Of a stretch of DNA of 64,000 bases, positions 44,440 to 56,162 are shown one piece after another. Each line of letters opens with the position of its first letter. Within the stretch, counting starts at the first letter, position 1. The notes below the pieces were generated by a model, which had not been told where the DNA came from, ran no database searches, and was given only the letters and a program-made list of their open reading frames with translations. The position numbers and the translations under genes are program-made. This DNA is from Hordeum vulgare subsp. vulgare (taxonomy: Eukaryota; Streptophyta; Magnoliopsida; Poales; Poaceae), in NCBI RefSeq assembly GCF_904849725.1, contig NC_058519.1, forward strand, positions 103,280,881-103,344,880. The letters are read 5' to 3'.

Positions 44440-46044
44440 TGATACGTCTCAAACGTATCTATAATTTTTGATGGTTTCACGCTGTTATCTTGTCAACTTT
44501 GGATGTTTTATATACCTTTTTTATCTTTTTTGGGACTAACTTATTAATTCAGTGCCAAGTGCTAGTTCGTGTTTTTTCTGTGTTTTTGACTCTTTTCAGA
44601 TCTGATTTTGGAACGGAGTCCGAACGGAATAAAATCCCCGAAATAAATTTTTCCAGAATAGAAGAAGATCGGGAGACTTGAGGACCAAGGCAGGGGGCCC
44701 ACAGGGAGCCCACAAGCCCTGTTGCCGCGTCCAGGGGGGCCCGTGGCAACCAGGCTTGTGGCCTCCCTGGCGCTCCCCTGCCCTAGCTCTTTGGCCTATA
44801 AATTCCCTAAAATCGCAGAAAAAATCAGGGCATCCATGAAAACACTTTTCCGTCGCCGCAAGCTTCCGTTTCCGCGAGATCTCATCTGGAGACCCTTCCC
44901 GGTGCCCTGCCGGAGGGGACTTTGGAGTTGGAGGGCTTCTACATCAACATCATCGCCTCTCCAATGACTCGTGAGTAGTCAACTTCAAACCTACGGGTCC
45001 GTAGTTAGTACCTAGATGGCTTCTTCTCTCTCTTGGATCTTCAATACAAAGTTCTCCATGATCTTCATGGAGATCTATCCGATGTAATCCTCTTTGGCGG
45101 TGTGTTTTTCGAGATCCGATGAATTGTGGATTTGTGATCAGATTATCTATGAATTATAGTTGAGTCTTTGCTGATTTCTTATATGCATGATTTGATATAC
45201 TTGTAAGTCTCTCCGAGTCTTGGGTTTTGTTTGGCCAACTAGATCTATGATTCTTGCAATGGGTGAAGTGCTTGGTTTTGGGTTCATACCGTGTGGTGAC
45301 CTTTCCAAGTGACAGAAGGGGTAGGAAGGCACACATCGTGTTGTTGCCATCAAGGGTAACAAGATGGGATTTTATCGTAGATATGAGATTGTCCATCTAC
45401 ATCATGTCATCTTGCTTAAGGCGTTACTCTGTTCTTTTGGACTTAATACACTAGATGCATGCTGGATAGCGGTCGACGTGTGGAGTAATAGTAGTAGATG
45501 CGGAAAGTATTGGTCTACTTGTTTTGGACATGATGCCTATAGATATAATCATTGCCTTAGATAACGTCACGACTTTTCGTGGTTCTATCAATTGCTCGAC
45601 AGTAATTTGTTCACCCACCGTCTACTTGCTTTCATGAGAGAAGCCACTAGTGAACACTACGGCCCCCGGGTCTATTCACAACTATCGTCTCCACTTTCAC
45701 TTTTACTTTGCTTTGTTTACTTTTTGCTTTCGGTTCTCACTTTGCAAACAATCTGTAAGTGATTGACAACCCCTTCATAGTGTTGGGTACAAGCTCTTTG
45801 TGTTTGTGCATGTACTTGTGACTTGAACGCTCCTCCTACTGGATTGATACCTTGGTTCTCAAACTGAGGGAAACACTTATCGCCGCTGTGCTACATCACC
45901 CTTTCCTGTTCAAGGGAACACCAACGCAAGGCTCCAAGGCTGCGTGGAAATCCTTTCATATTTGCCAAGGAAGTCCCTATAGGCGTAGCCGTAGCAGCAG
46001 GATTCCTGGCACCGTGCTAGGGAAGGTATGTGGTCGGAGTAGCA
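44440..46044 (+). repeat. 3' LTR of B1 (subtype B, 1605 bp)
   Basis: It starts TGATACGTCTCAAACG and ends GAGTAGCA. A TATA box TATAAATT is at 44797-44804. A primer-site-like copy, TGGCACCGTGCTAGGGAAGG, is inside the LTR at 46007-46026. Confidence 0.85.
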
Positions 46045-46915
46045 GAGTACTACTAAAGTACGCATCAATATCATGTATATCAAATATACTTCTATCGACT
46101 TTACAAGCCTTCTCATCTACCAAGTATCTAGGGTAGCTCCGCCTAAGTGACCGTTCCCCTCATAACAGAAGCACTTAGTCTTGGGTTTGGGTTCAACCTT
46201 GGGTTTCTTCATTATAGCAGCAACTGGTTTGTCGTTTCGTGAAGTATCCCTTCTATCCCTTGCCCTTCTGGAAACTAGTGGTTTTACTAACCATCAATAA
46301 ATGATGCTCCTTCTTGATTTCTACTTTTGTAGTGTCAAACATTGCGAATCGCTCAAGGATCATCATATCTATCTTGATATGGTATAGTTCATCACGAAGC
46401 TCTAGTAGCTTGGTGGCAGTGACTTTGGAGAAGCATCACTATCTCATTTGGAAGATTAACTCCCACTTGATTTAAGTGATTGTTGTACTCAAATAATCTA
46501 AGCACATGCTCAACGATTGAGCTTTTCTCCTTTACTTTGTAGACAAAGAATTTTGTCGGAGGTCTCATACCTCTCAACAAGGGCACGAGCATGAAATCTC
46601 AATTTCATCTCTTAGAACATCTCTTATGTTCCGTGACGTTCAAAACGTCTTCGGCGCCTTGCTTCTAAGCCGTTAAGTATTACGCACTGAACTATCACGT
46701 AGTCATCAATAACGTGTATGTCAGATGTTTGCAACATCCACAGACGACGCTCGAGGTGCAGCACACCGAGTGGTTCATTAAGGACATAAGCCTTCTGCGC
46801 AGCAATGAGGACAATCCTCAGTTTACGGAATCAGTCCGCAAAGTTGCTACTATCATCTCAACTAAATTTCTCTAGGAACATATAAAAAACAGTAGAGCTA
46901 CAGTGCAAGCTACAA
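46045..46915 (-). pseudogene. Copia gag remnant (BARE1-related), minus strand
   Basis: Read on the minus strand this is a heavily mutated counterpart of the BARE1-like Gag (10670-11590). Recognisable segments are the degenerate zinc knuckle near 46150, the basic linker near 46200-46290, and residues like KSSIVEHVLRLFEYNNHLNQ (about 46455-46530), which match the intact NSSVSEHVLKMSGYSNLLAE. There are many frameshifts and stops. The rest of the polyprotein is missing on the left, where element B1 abuts. Confidence 0.8.
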
Positions 46916-47460
46916 CATAATTCGCAAAGACCTTTTAACTATGTTCATGATAATTAGTTCAATTAATCATATTACTTAAGAACTCCTACTCAAAATATAC
47001 ATTCCTCTAGTCATTTGAGTGGTGCATGATCTAAATCCACTAACTCAAGTCCGATCATCATGTGAGTTGAGTATAGTTTCATTGGTAAACATCTCTTATG
47101 CTAATCATATCAACTATACGATTCATGATCTACCTTTTGGTCTCTTGTGTTCTGGGGCCATGTCTGCACATGCTAGGCTCGTCAAGTTTAACCCGAGTGT
47201 TCCGCGTGTGCAACTCTTTTGCACCCGTTGTATGTGAACATTGAGTCTATCACACCCGATCATCACATGGTGTCTCGAAATGACGAACCGTCGCAACAGT
47301 GCACAGTCGGGGAGAACACAATTTTATCTTGAAATTTTAGTGAGGGGTCACCTTATAATGCTACCGTCATTCTAAGCAAGATAAGGTGCATAAAAGGATT
47401 AACATCACATGCAATTCATAAGTGACATGATATGGCCATAATCTTGTGCTTCTTGATCTC
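46916..47460 (-). other. 5' leader of Copia remnant, first part
   Basis: This is homologous to the BARE1-like leader (11592-12160). It stops at CTTGATCTC, where element A3 is inserted, and resumes at 61144. No gene is present. Confidence 0.75.
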
Positions 47461-49000
47461 TGATACGTCTCCAACGTATCTATGATTTTTTATGGTTTCA
47501 TGCTATTATCTTGTCAAACTTTGGATGTTTTGTATGCCTTTTATATATTTTTTGGAACTAACTTATTAACTCAGTGCCAAGTGCTAGTTCCTGTTTTTTC
47601 ATGTTTTTGACCCCTTTCAGAGGAGGATTTTGAATGGAGTCCAAATGGAATGAAACCACCAAAAAGATTTTAAACAGAACAGAAAAAGACCGGAGAGCCG
47701 GAGAATCAGGGCAGGGGACCACCAGGGACCCCACAAGCCCTCACGGCGCAGCCAGGGGCGCGCGGCCACCAGGCTTGTGGGCTCCCTGAGGCCCCTTTGC
47801 CCTAGGTTTTGCGCCTATATATTCCCTAAAAATCCCAAAAAAATCAGGAGATCATCGAAAGTACTTTCACGCCGCCGCAAGCTTCTGTCTCCGCAAGATC
47901 CCATCTGGGGCACGTTCTAGTGCCCTGTCAGAAGGGGATTCGGACACGGAGGGCTTCTTCATCAACACCATGACCTCTCCAATGATGCGTGAGTAGTTCA
48001 CCATAGACCTACGGGTCCATAGCTAGTAACTAGATGGCTTCTTCTCTCTCTTGGATCTTCAATACAAAGTTCTCCATGACCTTCATGGAGATCTATCCGA
48101 TGTAATCTTCTTTTGCGGTGTGTTTGTCGAGATCCGATGAATTGTGGATTTATGATCAGATTATCTATGAATCTTATGTGAGTTTCTTCTGATCTCTCTT
48201 ATGCATGATTTCATATCCTTGTAATTCTCTTCGAGTTGTGGATTTTGTTTGGCCAACTAGATCTATGATTCTTGCAATGGCAGAAGTGCTTAGTTTTGGG
48301 TTCATACCGTGCGGTGACCTCACCTAGTGACAGAAGGGGTAGCGAGGCACGCATCATGTTGTTGCCATCAAGGGTAAAAAGATGGGGTTTTCATCATTGG
48401 TTTGAGATTATCCCTCCACATCATGTCATCTTGCTTAAGGCGTTACTCTATTCGTCATGAACTAAATACACTAGATGCATGTTGGATAGTTGTCGATGTG
48501 TGGAGTAATAGTAGTAGATGCAGAAAGTATCGGTCTACTTGTCTCGGACGTGATACCTATATGTATGATCATTGCCTTAGATATCGTCATGACTTTGCGC
48601 GGTTCTATCAATTGCCCGACAGTAATTTGTTCACCCACCGTGATATTTGTTATTTTGAGAGAAGCCTGTAGTGAACACTATGGCCCCCGGGTCTACTCCA
48701 CACCATATTTTCAGCCTTACACTTTTTACTTCGTTGCACTTTCCGCCTTCAGATCTCACTTTGCAAAAAATCTTGAAGGGGTTGACAACCCCTTTAAAGC
48801 GTTGGGTGCAAGCTCTTTTGTGTTTGCGCACGTACTCTGGACTTGACGAGATTCTCCTACTGGATTGATACCTTGGTTCTCAAACTGAGGGAAATACTTA
48901 CTGCTCCTGTGCTGCATCACCCTTTCCTCTTCAAGGGAAAAACCAACGCAAGCAAGTCTCCGTCAACGTGTCAATTTTTGGCGATGTTGTTTGACAAGTA
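47461..49000 (+). repeat. 5' LTR of A3 (subtype A, 1540 bp)
   Basis: It starts TGATACGTCTCCAACG and ends GACAAGTA, where the 3' LTR has GAGAAGCA, so the terminal CA is mutated here. A TATA-like box is at 47816-47823. A primer-site-like TTGGCGATGTTG is at 48979-48990. Confidence 0.85.
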
Positions 49001-49013
49001 GCAGAAGGATTTC

Positions 49014-49033
49014 TGGCGCCGTTGCCGGGGAGG
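49014..49033 (+). other. Primer binding site, tRNA-Asp type (A3)
   Basis: TGGCGCCGTTGCCGGGGAGG matches the tRNA-Asp complement fully, 13 bases after the LTR. Confidence 0.85.
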
Positions 49034-49264
49034 ATCAAGTCAAGAACTCATCCAAGTAAGTGTCGCAAACTCAGCTCTTGCATTTACTTTGTTAGCTAGT
49101 TGCCTCTCGTTTTCCTCTCCCCCACTTCACCAATTTGCCTTTTTCGTTTGCCTTTTTTTGGTTGCCTTTTTCCGTTCGCCCTTTTCTCTCGCTTGCTTTC
49201 TGTTCGCTTGTGTGCCATGTGCCTTCAATATGCATGCATTTGCGCTTGCTGAAAATCTATTGAT

Positions 49265-50014
49265 ATGGATCCTCATCCACTTGCTAGTCTCTTTAAGAGA
49301 TCCAATTATGTTGATCCAATTGCTAGTGAGTTGAGTGCACTTGACAATCTTTATGGAGTTTTTCTTGAGATGCGTGAATTTGAAAATTGCGAGGAAGAAA
49401 ATTATGAAGTGTTTCACGAGGGCTCCTTGGATGAAAAGCATGATTGCAATGGTTTCACTATAAATTCTATTAGTGGCAATCATGCTAAAAATATGCAAAA
49501 CCCTAAGCTTGGGGATGCTAGTTTTGCTATGTCCACTACTTGTTGCAATGATCGTGAGTGGGGCGATGATTTTTCTTATGATCTTGAAAAAAAAATTAAG
49601 CCTCGTGATGAATATGATATTTGCAATATTATTGAAAGTGGGTTTGGAGAAGTCATGACTTTAGTTGATGATAATCCCACTATTTTTGAAGAGCGTCAAC
49701 TTTGCATGCATGTGGATCATGAAAAGAATATCCTATGTGATAGTTACATTGTTGAATTCGAATATGATCCCACATGTAATTATTATGAGAGAGGAAAATA
49801 TGGTGGTAGAAACTCTCATATCACTAAATCACCTCTTGTTATGTTGAGATTGCTATTGTCTCTTTCTTCTTCCTTGCATATGGTAACTATTGGTTGTCTT
49901 GACAATCTCTTTTCCTATAGAATGCCTATGCATAGCAAGTATGTTAGACTTAGATGTGATTTTCACATGCTTTACGATGCTCTCGTTGTGCTTCAATTAT
50001 TGTCCTTTGTGTGA
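49265..50014 (+). CDS. 249-residue ORF of unknown function in element A3
   Basis: This is the second copy of the unrecognised protein at 35250-35999, with the same start (MDPHPLA), length and end (LLSFV). About 43 residues differ by eye. Differences concentrate in the first 120 residues. The segments DDNPTIFEERQLCMHVDHEKNIL (about 135-157) and YVRLRCDFHMLYDALVVLQ (about 226-244) are almost unchanged. Two hydrophobic stretches lie near the C-terminus. The polypurine-tract motif is again inside the frame at 49505 (KLGDA). The frame is intact, although the element's LTRs are 6-7% different, so it has had time to decay. No function is assigned. Confidence 0.7.
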   Translation: MDPHPLASLFKRSNYVDPIASELSALDNLYGVFLEMREFENCEEENYEVFHEGSLDEKHDCNGFTINSISGNHAKNMQNPKLGDASFAMSTTCCNDREWGDDFSYDLEKKIKPRDEYDICNIIESGFGEVMTLVDDNPTIFEERQLCMHVDHEKNILCDSYIVEFEYDPTCNYYERGKYGGRNSHITKSPLVMLRLLLSLSSSLHMVTIGCLDNLFSYRMPMHSKYVRLRCDFHMLYDALVVLQLLSFV

Positions 50015-52702
50015 GCATCATTGAATAATCAATGCCTAGCTAAGGGCGTTAAACAATAGCGCTTGTTGGGAGGCAACCCAATGAATTTATCTTTTTCTTT
50101 CTGTTTTGTTGCGTACACACTATCATAATTCTGTTACGATTGTGTTTTTTGTGTTTCTTTTTGTGTTTGAGCCAAGCAAAACCTCTATGACTAGTCTTGG
50201 TGATGGTCGTTTGATCCCGGTGGAAAAAGACAGAAACTTTTCGCTCACGAGATGATTTTTCATTTTTATTCACAAAGAGATTTTGAGTTGATTCTTTTTG
50301 CTGCTGGTTGAGATGCCCTTTTCCCAGGAAGTAGTAATTGTTCAGAATTTTTGAGATACCAGAAGTATACAAAGTATACAGATTGCTACAGACTGGTTTG
50401 TTTTTGACAGATTCTGTTTTTGTTGAGTTGGTTGCTTGTTTTGATGAAACTATGGTTAGTATCGGGGGGGTACTAGCCATGGAAAAGTGAGAATACAGTA
50501 GCCCAACACCAATATGAATAGAATTCAAGTTTGCTACAGTACCTAAAGAGGTGGTAGTTTGTTTTCTTGTGCTAATGTTATCACGAGTTTCTGTTTAAGT
50601 TTTGTGTTGTGAAGTTTTCAAGTTTTGGGTGATGTTATCATGGACAAAGAGATAAGGAGTGGAAAGTGCTCAAGCTTGGGGATGCCCAAGGCATCCCAAA
50701 CCAAATTCAAGGACACCAAAAAGCCTAAGCTTGGGGATGCCCCGGGAAGGCATCCCCTGCTTCGTCTTCAATCCATCGGTAACATTACTTGGAGCTATAT
50801 TTTTACTCACCACATGATATGTGTTTTGCTTGGAGTGTCTTGTATCTTAGGAGTATTTTCTTTTTGTTGTGTCGCAATCATCCTTGCTGCACACCTTTTT
50901 GAGGGAGAGAGACATGCACTCACCGTGATTTTGCTAGAATGCTCATAGTGCTTCACTTATATCTTTTGAGCTAGATACTTTTGCTCTATGTGCTTCACTT
51001 ATATCTTTTAGAGCACGGCGGTGCGTGACTTGGTAGTTGGCTTATGCTATGAAAGTAGTCCCAAAGGTGATAAGTACCCAAAGAGGATACAAAAACATCC
51101 ATCTTCATGTGCATTGAGTAGAAAGAGAAGTCTTGATTCCTCACAATTAGTTTTGAGACGTGGATTCGGTAATATTAAGACTTATGTTAGTAGGGTGTTG
51201 TGAATCTAGATATACTTGTGTTGAAGTTAGTGATTCCCGTAGCATGCACGTATGGTGAACCGCTATGTTAGGAAGTCGGAGCATGATTGATCTATTGATT
51301 GTCATCCTTTGCGTTGAGGTCGGGATCGAGCGATGGTTAACACATACCAACCCTTCCCCTAGGAGTATGCGTTTAGCACTTTGTTTCGATTACTTATAAA
51401 AACTTTCGCAATAAGTATGTGAGTTCTTCATGACTAATGTGAGTCCATGGTATAGATGCACTTTCACCTTCCACCATTGCTAGCTTCTCTAGTGCCGCGC
51501 AACTTTCACCGGTACACAAACCCACCATATGCCTTCCTCTAAACAGCAGCCAAACCTACTTGATATGGCATTTTCATAGCCATTCCGAGATATATTGCCA
51601 TGCAACTCCCACCGTTCCCTCTCATGACTTGTGCCATCACTCTCATATTGCCATTGCATGTTCATAAGATAGCTAGCGAGATGTTTCAACGTCATACGCC
51701 ATGCTAGATCGTTGCACATCCCGGTACACTGCCGGAGGCATTTCCTATAGAGTCATCATCGTTCTAAGCTTTGAGTTGTGAGTAAACAAAAGTGTGATGA
51801 TCATCATTATTAGAGCATTGTCCCATGTGAGGAAATAAAAAAAAGAGGCCAAAGAGCCCAATTAAAAAAAGAGAAAAGAGAAAAAAGAGGTCGAAGTGCC
51901 CAAATAAAAAAATAAAAAAAGGAGAGAAAAAGAGAGAAGGGACAATGCTATTATCTTCCTCCACACTTGTGCTTCATAACAGCACCATGTTCTTCATGAT
52001 TGAGAGCTTCTTGCTTTGTCTCTACCATATGCTAGTGGGAATCTTCATTATATAACTTGGCTTGTATATTCCAATGATGGGCTTCCTCAAAATTTCCCTA
52101 GGTCTTCGTGAGCAAGTAAGTTGGATGCACACGCACTAGTTCTACTTTTGAGCTTTCACATACTTATAGCTCTAGAGCATCCATTGTATGGCAATCCTAC
52201 TCATTCAGATTGATATCTATTGATGGGCATCTCCATAGCCCTTTGATACGCCGAGTCAATGTGACCATCTCCTCCTTTTTGTCTCACAACCACCACCACA
52301 CTCAGTTCCACCTATAGTCCTATATCCATGGCTCGCGCTCATGTATTGCGTGATAGTTATAAAAAGTTTGAGAAAGTAAGAGTGCAAAAACAATTACTTG
52401 GCCAATATCGGGGTTGTGCATGATTTACATTTGTTGTGTGAGGATGATGGAGCATAGGGAGACTATATGATTTTGTAGGGATAACTTTCCTTGGCCTTGT
52501 TATTTTGAAAGTTCATGATTACCTTGCTAGTTTGCTTGAAGTATTATTGTTTTCATGTCAATAGCAAACTATTGTTTTGAATCTTACGGATCTGAACATT
52601 CATGTCGCGTGAAAGAAGTTGCAAAGGACAACTATGCTAGGTAGCATTCCACATCAAAAATTCATTCTTTATCACTTCCCTACTCAAGGACGAGCAGGAG
52701 TT
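50015..52702 (+). other. Non-coding 3' internal region of A3
   Basis: This is homologous to 923-3590. It contains the small hairpin TTGGG-AGGCAA-CCCAA at 50066-50081, the hairpin pair at 50675-50757 and the purine tract at 51828-51940. I see no gene. Confidence 0.75.
50675..50757 (+). other. Paired RNA-type hairpins in A3
   Basis: Hairpin 1 (50675-50700) has the usual 5' arm; the last base of the 3' arm is A where A1 has G, so the terminal pair is lost. Hairpin 2 (50733-50757) is perfect. Confidence 0.7.
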
Positions 52703-52717
52703 AAGCTTGGGGATGCT
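52703..52717 (+). other. Polypurine tract of A3
   Basis: AAGCTTGGGGATGCT lies directly before TGATACG at 52718. Confidence 0.65.
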
Positions 52718-53575
52718 TGATACGTCTCCAACGTATCTATATTTTTTGATGGTTTCATGCTATTGTCTTGTCAAACTTTGGATGTTTTGTATCCTTTTAT
52801 ATATTTTTTGGGACCAACTTATTAACTCAGTGCCAAGTGCGAGTTCCTGTTTTTCCATGTTTTTGACCCCTTTCAGAGGAGGATTTTGAACGGAGTCCAA
52901 ACGGAATGAAACTGCCAAAAAGATTTTTTTCCGGAACAGAAAAAGATCGGAGAGCCGAAGAATCAGGGCAAGGGACCACCAGGGACCCCACAAGCCCTCA
53001 CGGCGCGGCCAAGGGGGCCGCGGCCACCAGGCTTGTGGGCTCCCGGAGGCCGCTTAGCCCTAGGTTTTGCGTCTATATATTCCCTAAAAATCCCAAAAAA
53101 ATCAGGAGATCATCGTAAGTACTTTTCCGCCGCCGCAAACTTCTGTCTCCGCAAGATCCCATCTGGGACACGTTCTGGTGCCCTGCTGGAGGGGGATTCG
53201 GACACGGAGGGCTTCTTCATCAACACCATGACATCTCCGATGATGCGGGAGTAGTTCACCATAGACCTACGGGTCCATAGCTAGTAACTAGATGGCTTCT
53301 TCTCTCTCTTGGATCTTTAATACAAAGTTATCCATGATCTTCACGGAGATCTATCCGATGTAATCTTATTTTGCAGTGTGTTTGTCGAGATCCGATGAAT
53401 TGTGGATTTATGATCAGATTATCTATGAATCTTATTTGAGTTTCTTCTGATCTCTCTTATCATGATTTCACATCCTTGTAATTCTCTTCGAGTTGTGGGT
53501 TTTGTTTGGCCAACTAGATCTATGATTCTTGCAATGGGAGAAGTGCTTGGTTTTGGGTTCATACCGTGCGGTGAC
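52718..53575 (+). repeat. 3' LTR of A3, first part
   Basis: This is a subtype A LTR that stops at GTGCGGTGAC, the point where subtype A LTRs normally continue CTCACCCAGTGACAG. It continues at 60456. The last five bases are the left target copy of B2. Confidence 0.9.
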
Positions 53576-55187
53576 TGATACGTCTCAAACGTATCTATAA
53601 TTTTTGATGGTTTCATGCTCTTATCTTGTCATCTTTGGATGTTTTATGTACCTTTTATATCTTTTTTGGGACTAACTTATTAATTCAGTGCCAACTACCA
53701 GTTCCTGTTTTTTCTGTGTTTTTGGCTCTTTTCAGATCTGATTTTGGAACGGAGTCCAAACGAAATAAAATCCCCGAAATGATTTTTTCCCGAACGGAAG
53801 AAGATCACGGGGCTTGTGGGCCAAGCCAGGAGGGCTACAGGGGGCCCACAAGCCCCCTATCCGCCACCAGGGGGCAGCGGCCAGCAGGCTTGTGGCCTCC
53901 CTGGCTCCCCCCTGACCTAACTCCTTCGCCTATATATTCCCTAAAATACAGAAAAAAATCAAGGGATCCACGAAAATACTTTTCCGCCGCCAAAAGCTTC
54001 CGTTTCCGCAAGATCTCATCTAGAGACCCTTCTCGGTGCCCTATCGGAGGGGACTTTGGAGTTGGAGGGCTTCTTCATCATCATCATCGCCCCTCCAATG
54101 ACTCGTGAGTAGTTCATTTCAGACCTACGGGTCCGTAGTTAGTAGCTAGATGACTTCTTCTCTCTCTTGGATCTTCAATACAAAGTTCTCCATGATCTTC
54201 ATGGAGATCTATCCGATGTAATCCTCTTTGGCGGTGTGTTTGTCGAGATCCGATGAATTGTGGATTTGTGATCATATTATCTAAGATATATATTTGAGTC
54301 TTTGCTGATTTCTTATATGCATGATTTGATATCCTTGTAAGTCTCTCCGAGTCTTGGGTTTTGTCTGGCCAACTAGATCTATAATTCTTGCAATGGGAGA
54401 AGTGCTTGGTTTTGGGTTCTTACCGTGTGGTGACCTTTCCCAGTGACAGTAGGGGCAGCAAGGCACACATCGTGTAGTTGCCATCAAGGGTAACAAGATG
54501 GGCTTTGTCGTTGATATGAGATTGTCCATCTACATCATGTCATCTTGCTTAAGGCGTTACTGTGTTCTTTTGGACTTAATACACTAGATGCATGCTGGAT
54601 AGCGGTCGACGTGTGGACTAATAGTAGTAGATGCAGAAAGTATCGGTCTACTTGTTTTGGACGTGATGCCTATAGATATAGTCATTGCCATAGATGACGT
54701 CACGACTTTGCGCGGTTCTATCAATTGCTCGACAGTAATTTGTTCACCCACCGTCTACTTGCTTTCATGAGAGAAGCCACTAGTAAACAATACGACCCCC
54801 GGGTCTATTCACATCTATCGTTTCCACTTTCGCTTTCACTTTGCTTTGTTACTTTGTTGCTTTCAGTTCTCACTTGGCGAACAATCTATAAGGTATTGAC
54901 AACCCCTTCATAGTGTTGGGAGCAAGCTTTTTGTGTTTGTGCACGCACTTGTGATACTCCTTCACTGGATCGATACCTTGGTTCTCAAACTGAGGGAAAT
55001 ACTTACCACCGCTGTGCTACATCACCCTTTCCGCTTCGAGGGAACATCAACGCTATGCTCCAAGGCCACGGGGGAAATCCTTTGCATATTTTCCTAGGAA
55101 GTCCCTTAAGGCATGGCCGTAGCAGAAGGATTCTTGGTGTCGTAGCACATTTCTGGCGCCATTGGAAGGTCTTTTGTTGCACTAGCA
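53576..55187 (+). repeat. 5' LTR of B2 (subtype B, 1612 bp)
   Basis: It starts TGATACGTCTCAAACG and ends TTGCACTAGCA. A TATA-like box TATATATT is at 53931-53938. A primer-site-like TGGCGCCATTGGAAGG lies inside at 55154-55169. Confidence 0.85.
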
Positions 55188-55197
55188 GAAGTATTTC

Positions 55198-55217
55198 TGG
55201 CGCCGTTGCCGGGGAGG
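55198..55217 (+). other. Primer binding site, tRNA-Asp type (B2)
   Basis: TGGCGCCGTTGCCGGGGAGG matches fully, 10 bases after the LTR. A second near-perfect copy (TGGCGCCGTTGCCGGGGAAG) follows at 55277-55296, so the leader carries two candidate sites. Confidence 0.85.
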
Positions 55218-55478
55218 AGGATCGCTTGCCGAGGAAGATCAAGACAAGAATAATCTCCCGTCAACACGCCTATTTCTGGCGCCGTTGCCGGGGAAGGAGA
55301 GATCTATCCAAGTAGGTCTCACAAACTCATCTCCTGCATTTACTTTTTTGCCAGTTGCCTCTCGTTTTCCTCTCCCCCACTTCACATTTGCCGTTTTCAT
55401 TTGCCTTTCTCCTTTGCCGTTTTCTTTTGCCCGTTTCACTCTCTCTTCCTGCTCGCTTGTGTGTGAGATAGTTCATCA

Positions 55479-56162
55479 ATGGCTAGACCCACCACTCCAA
55501 ACGATACTCCTGAGAATGAAGTTCTCAATTTCAGGCAGAATGAGGAAGAAAATTTAAAGGACGCCTGGTACAGGATTTGCAACGCTCAAAGTAGATCTAC
55601 TCGTAAGCAATCCACTACCGTTCTTCTTCGAAGTTTTTATGTTGGAATTTCTCCTTGGAATAGGTATATCCTTGATACCATTGTATGCGGGAACTTTCTG
55701 GGGAGCCATACTGTTCACTCCTATGGAGCTATCGTGAATTTGGTAGGCTCACCCCCGCTCATGGTCAATGGAACTACCTTAACCTTCGAACACGTGATGC
55801 AAAGGCTTGACGCTATTGAAAACAAAATTGCCCTAGTTGAACTTATTGATGGTTTGGATAGAAAGATCCACAATCAAATTACTCAGTACGGATCCAAAGT
55901 GGGAATTTTTTTGAAAAATTTAAGGGAGAAGGAACTTATAGTTAATGATTCTTCTAGAATTGCCAAACTAGAAGATGTCATAACCAACTTGGGTTCCGCT
56001 TTTGCCGCTGTGCAGAATACTCCAAATCTCACTCTCAAAAATACCGTCAAGTCTGTTTTTGTTCCTAAAGCTAGTGGTGAGTCATCCAATAAAGCTGAAG
56101 ATCTTAAGCTGATAAATGATCACACTACTTATGGTTTGAGCACCAAAGATGACTATACGTGA
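55479..56162 (+). CDS. 227-residue gag-like ORF in element B2
   Basis: The start is the ATG at 55479 (MARPTTPNDTPENEV), after a pyrimidine-rich leader. Residues of about 25-85 (DAWYRICNAQSRS to NAIVNLVGS-like) resemble the C-terminal half of an Athila Gag core as it appears in B1 (ERMKLMIRNCPAHGL to GGTFIEITFGDA). A long helical middle follows (about 95-180), with heptad-like LEDVITNL, and the end is the tail TYGLSTKDDYT shared with the B1 gag-protease. There is no zinc knuckle. It is intact, and a broken copy is present in A1 (260-922). It is probably an internally deleted Gag that could still assemble or bind RNA. That role is inference. Confidence 0.7.
   Translation: MARPTTPNDTPENEVLNFRQNEEENLKDAWYRICNAQSRSTRKQSTTVLLRSFYVGISPWNRYILDTIVCGNFLGSHTVHSYGAIVNLVGSPPLMVNGTTLTFEHVMQRLDAIENKIALVELIDGLDRKIHNQITQYGSKVGIFLKNLREKELIVNDSSRIAKLEDVITNLGSAFAAVQNTPNLTLKNTVKSVFVPKASGESSNKAEDLKLINDHTTYGLSTKDDYT

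Larger units (their letters stand above)
39389..46044 (+). mobile_element. Athila-like element B1 (gag-protease, no reverse transcriptase)
   Basis: B1 consists of a primer site, a broken gag-protease frame, the shared 3' region, a polypurine tract and a complete subtype B 3' LTR. The frame ends straight after the protease domain, so reverse transcriptase, RNase H and integrase are absent, not merely decayed. The right flank (GAGTA, 46045-46049) is Copia gag sequence, while the left flank of A2 is LTR-II. A2 and B1 therefore sat in different hosts before they were fused. Confidence 0.85.
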
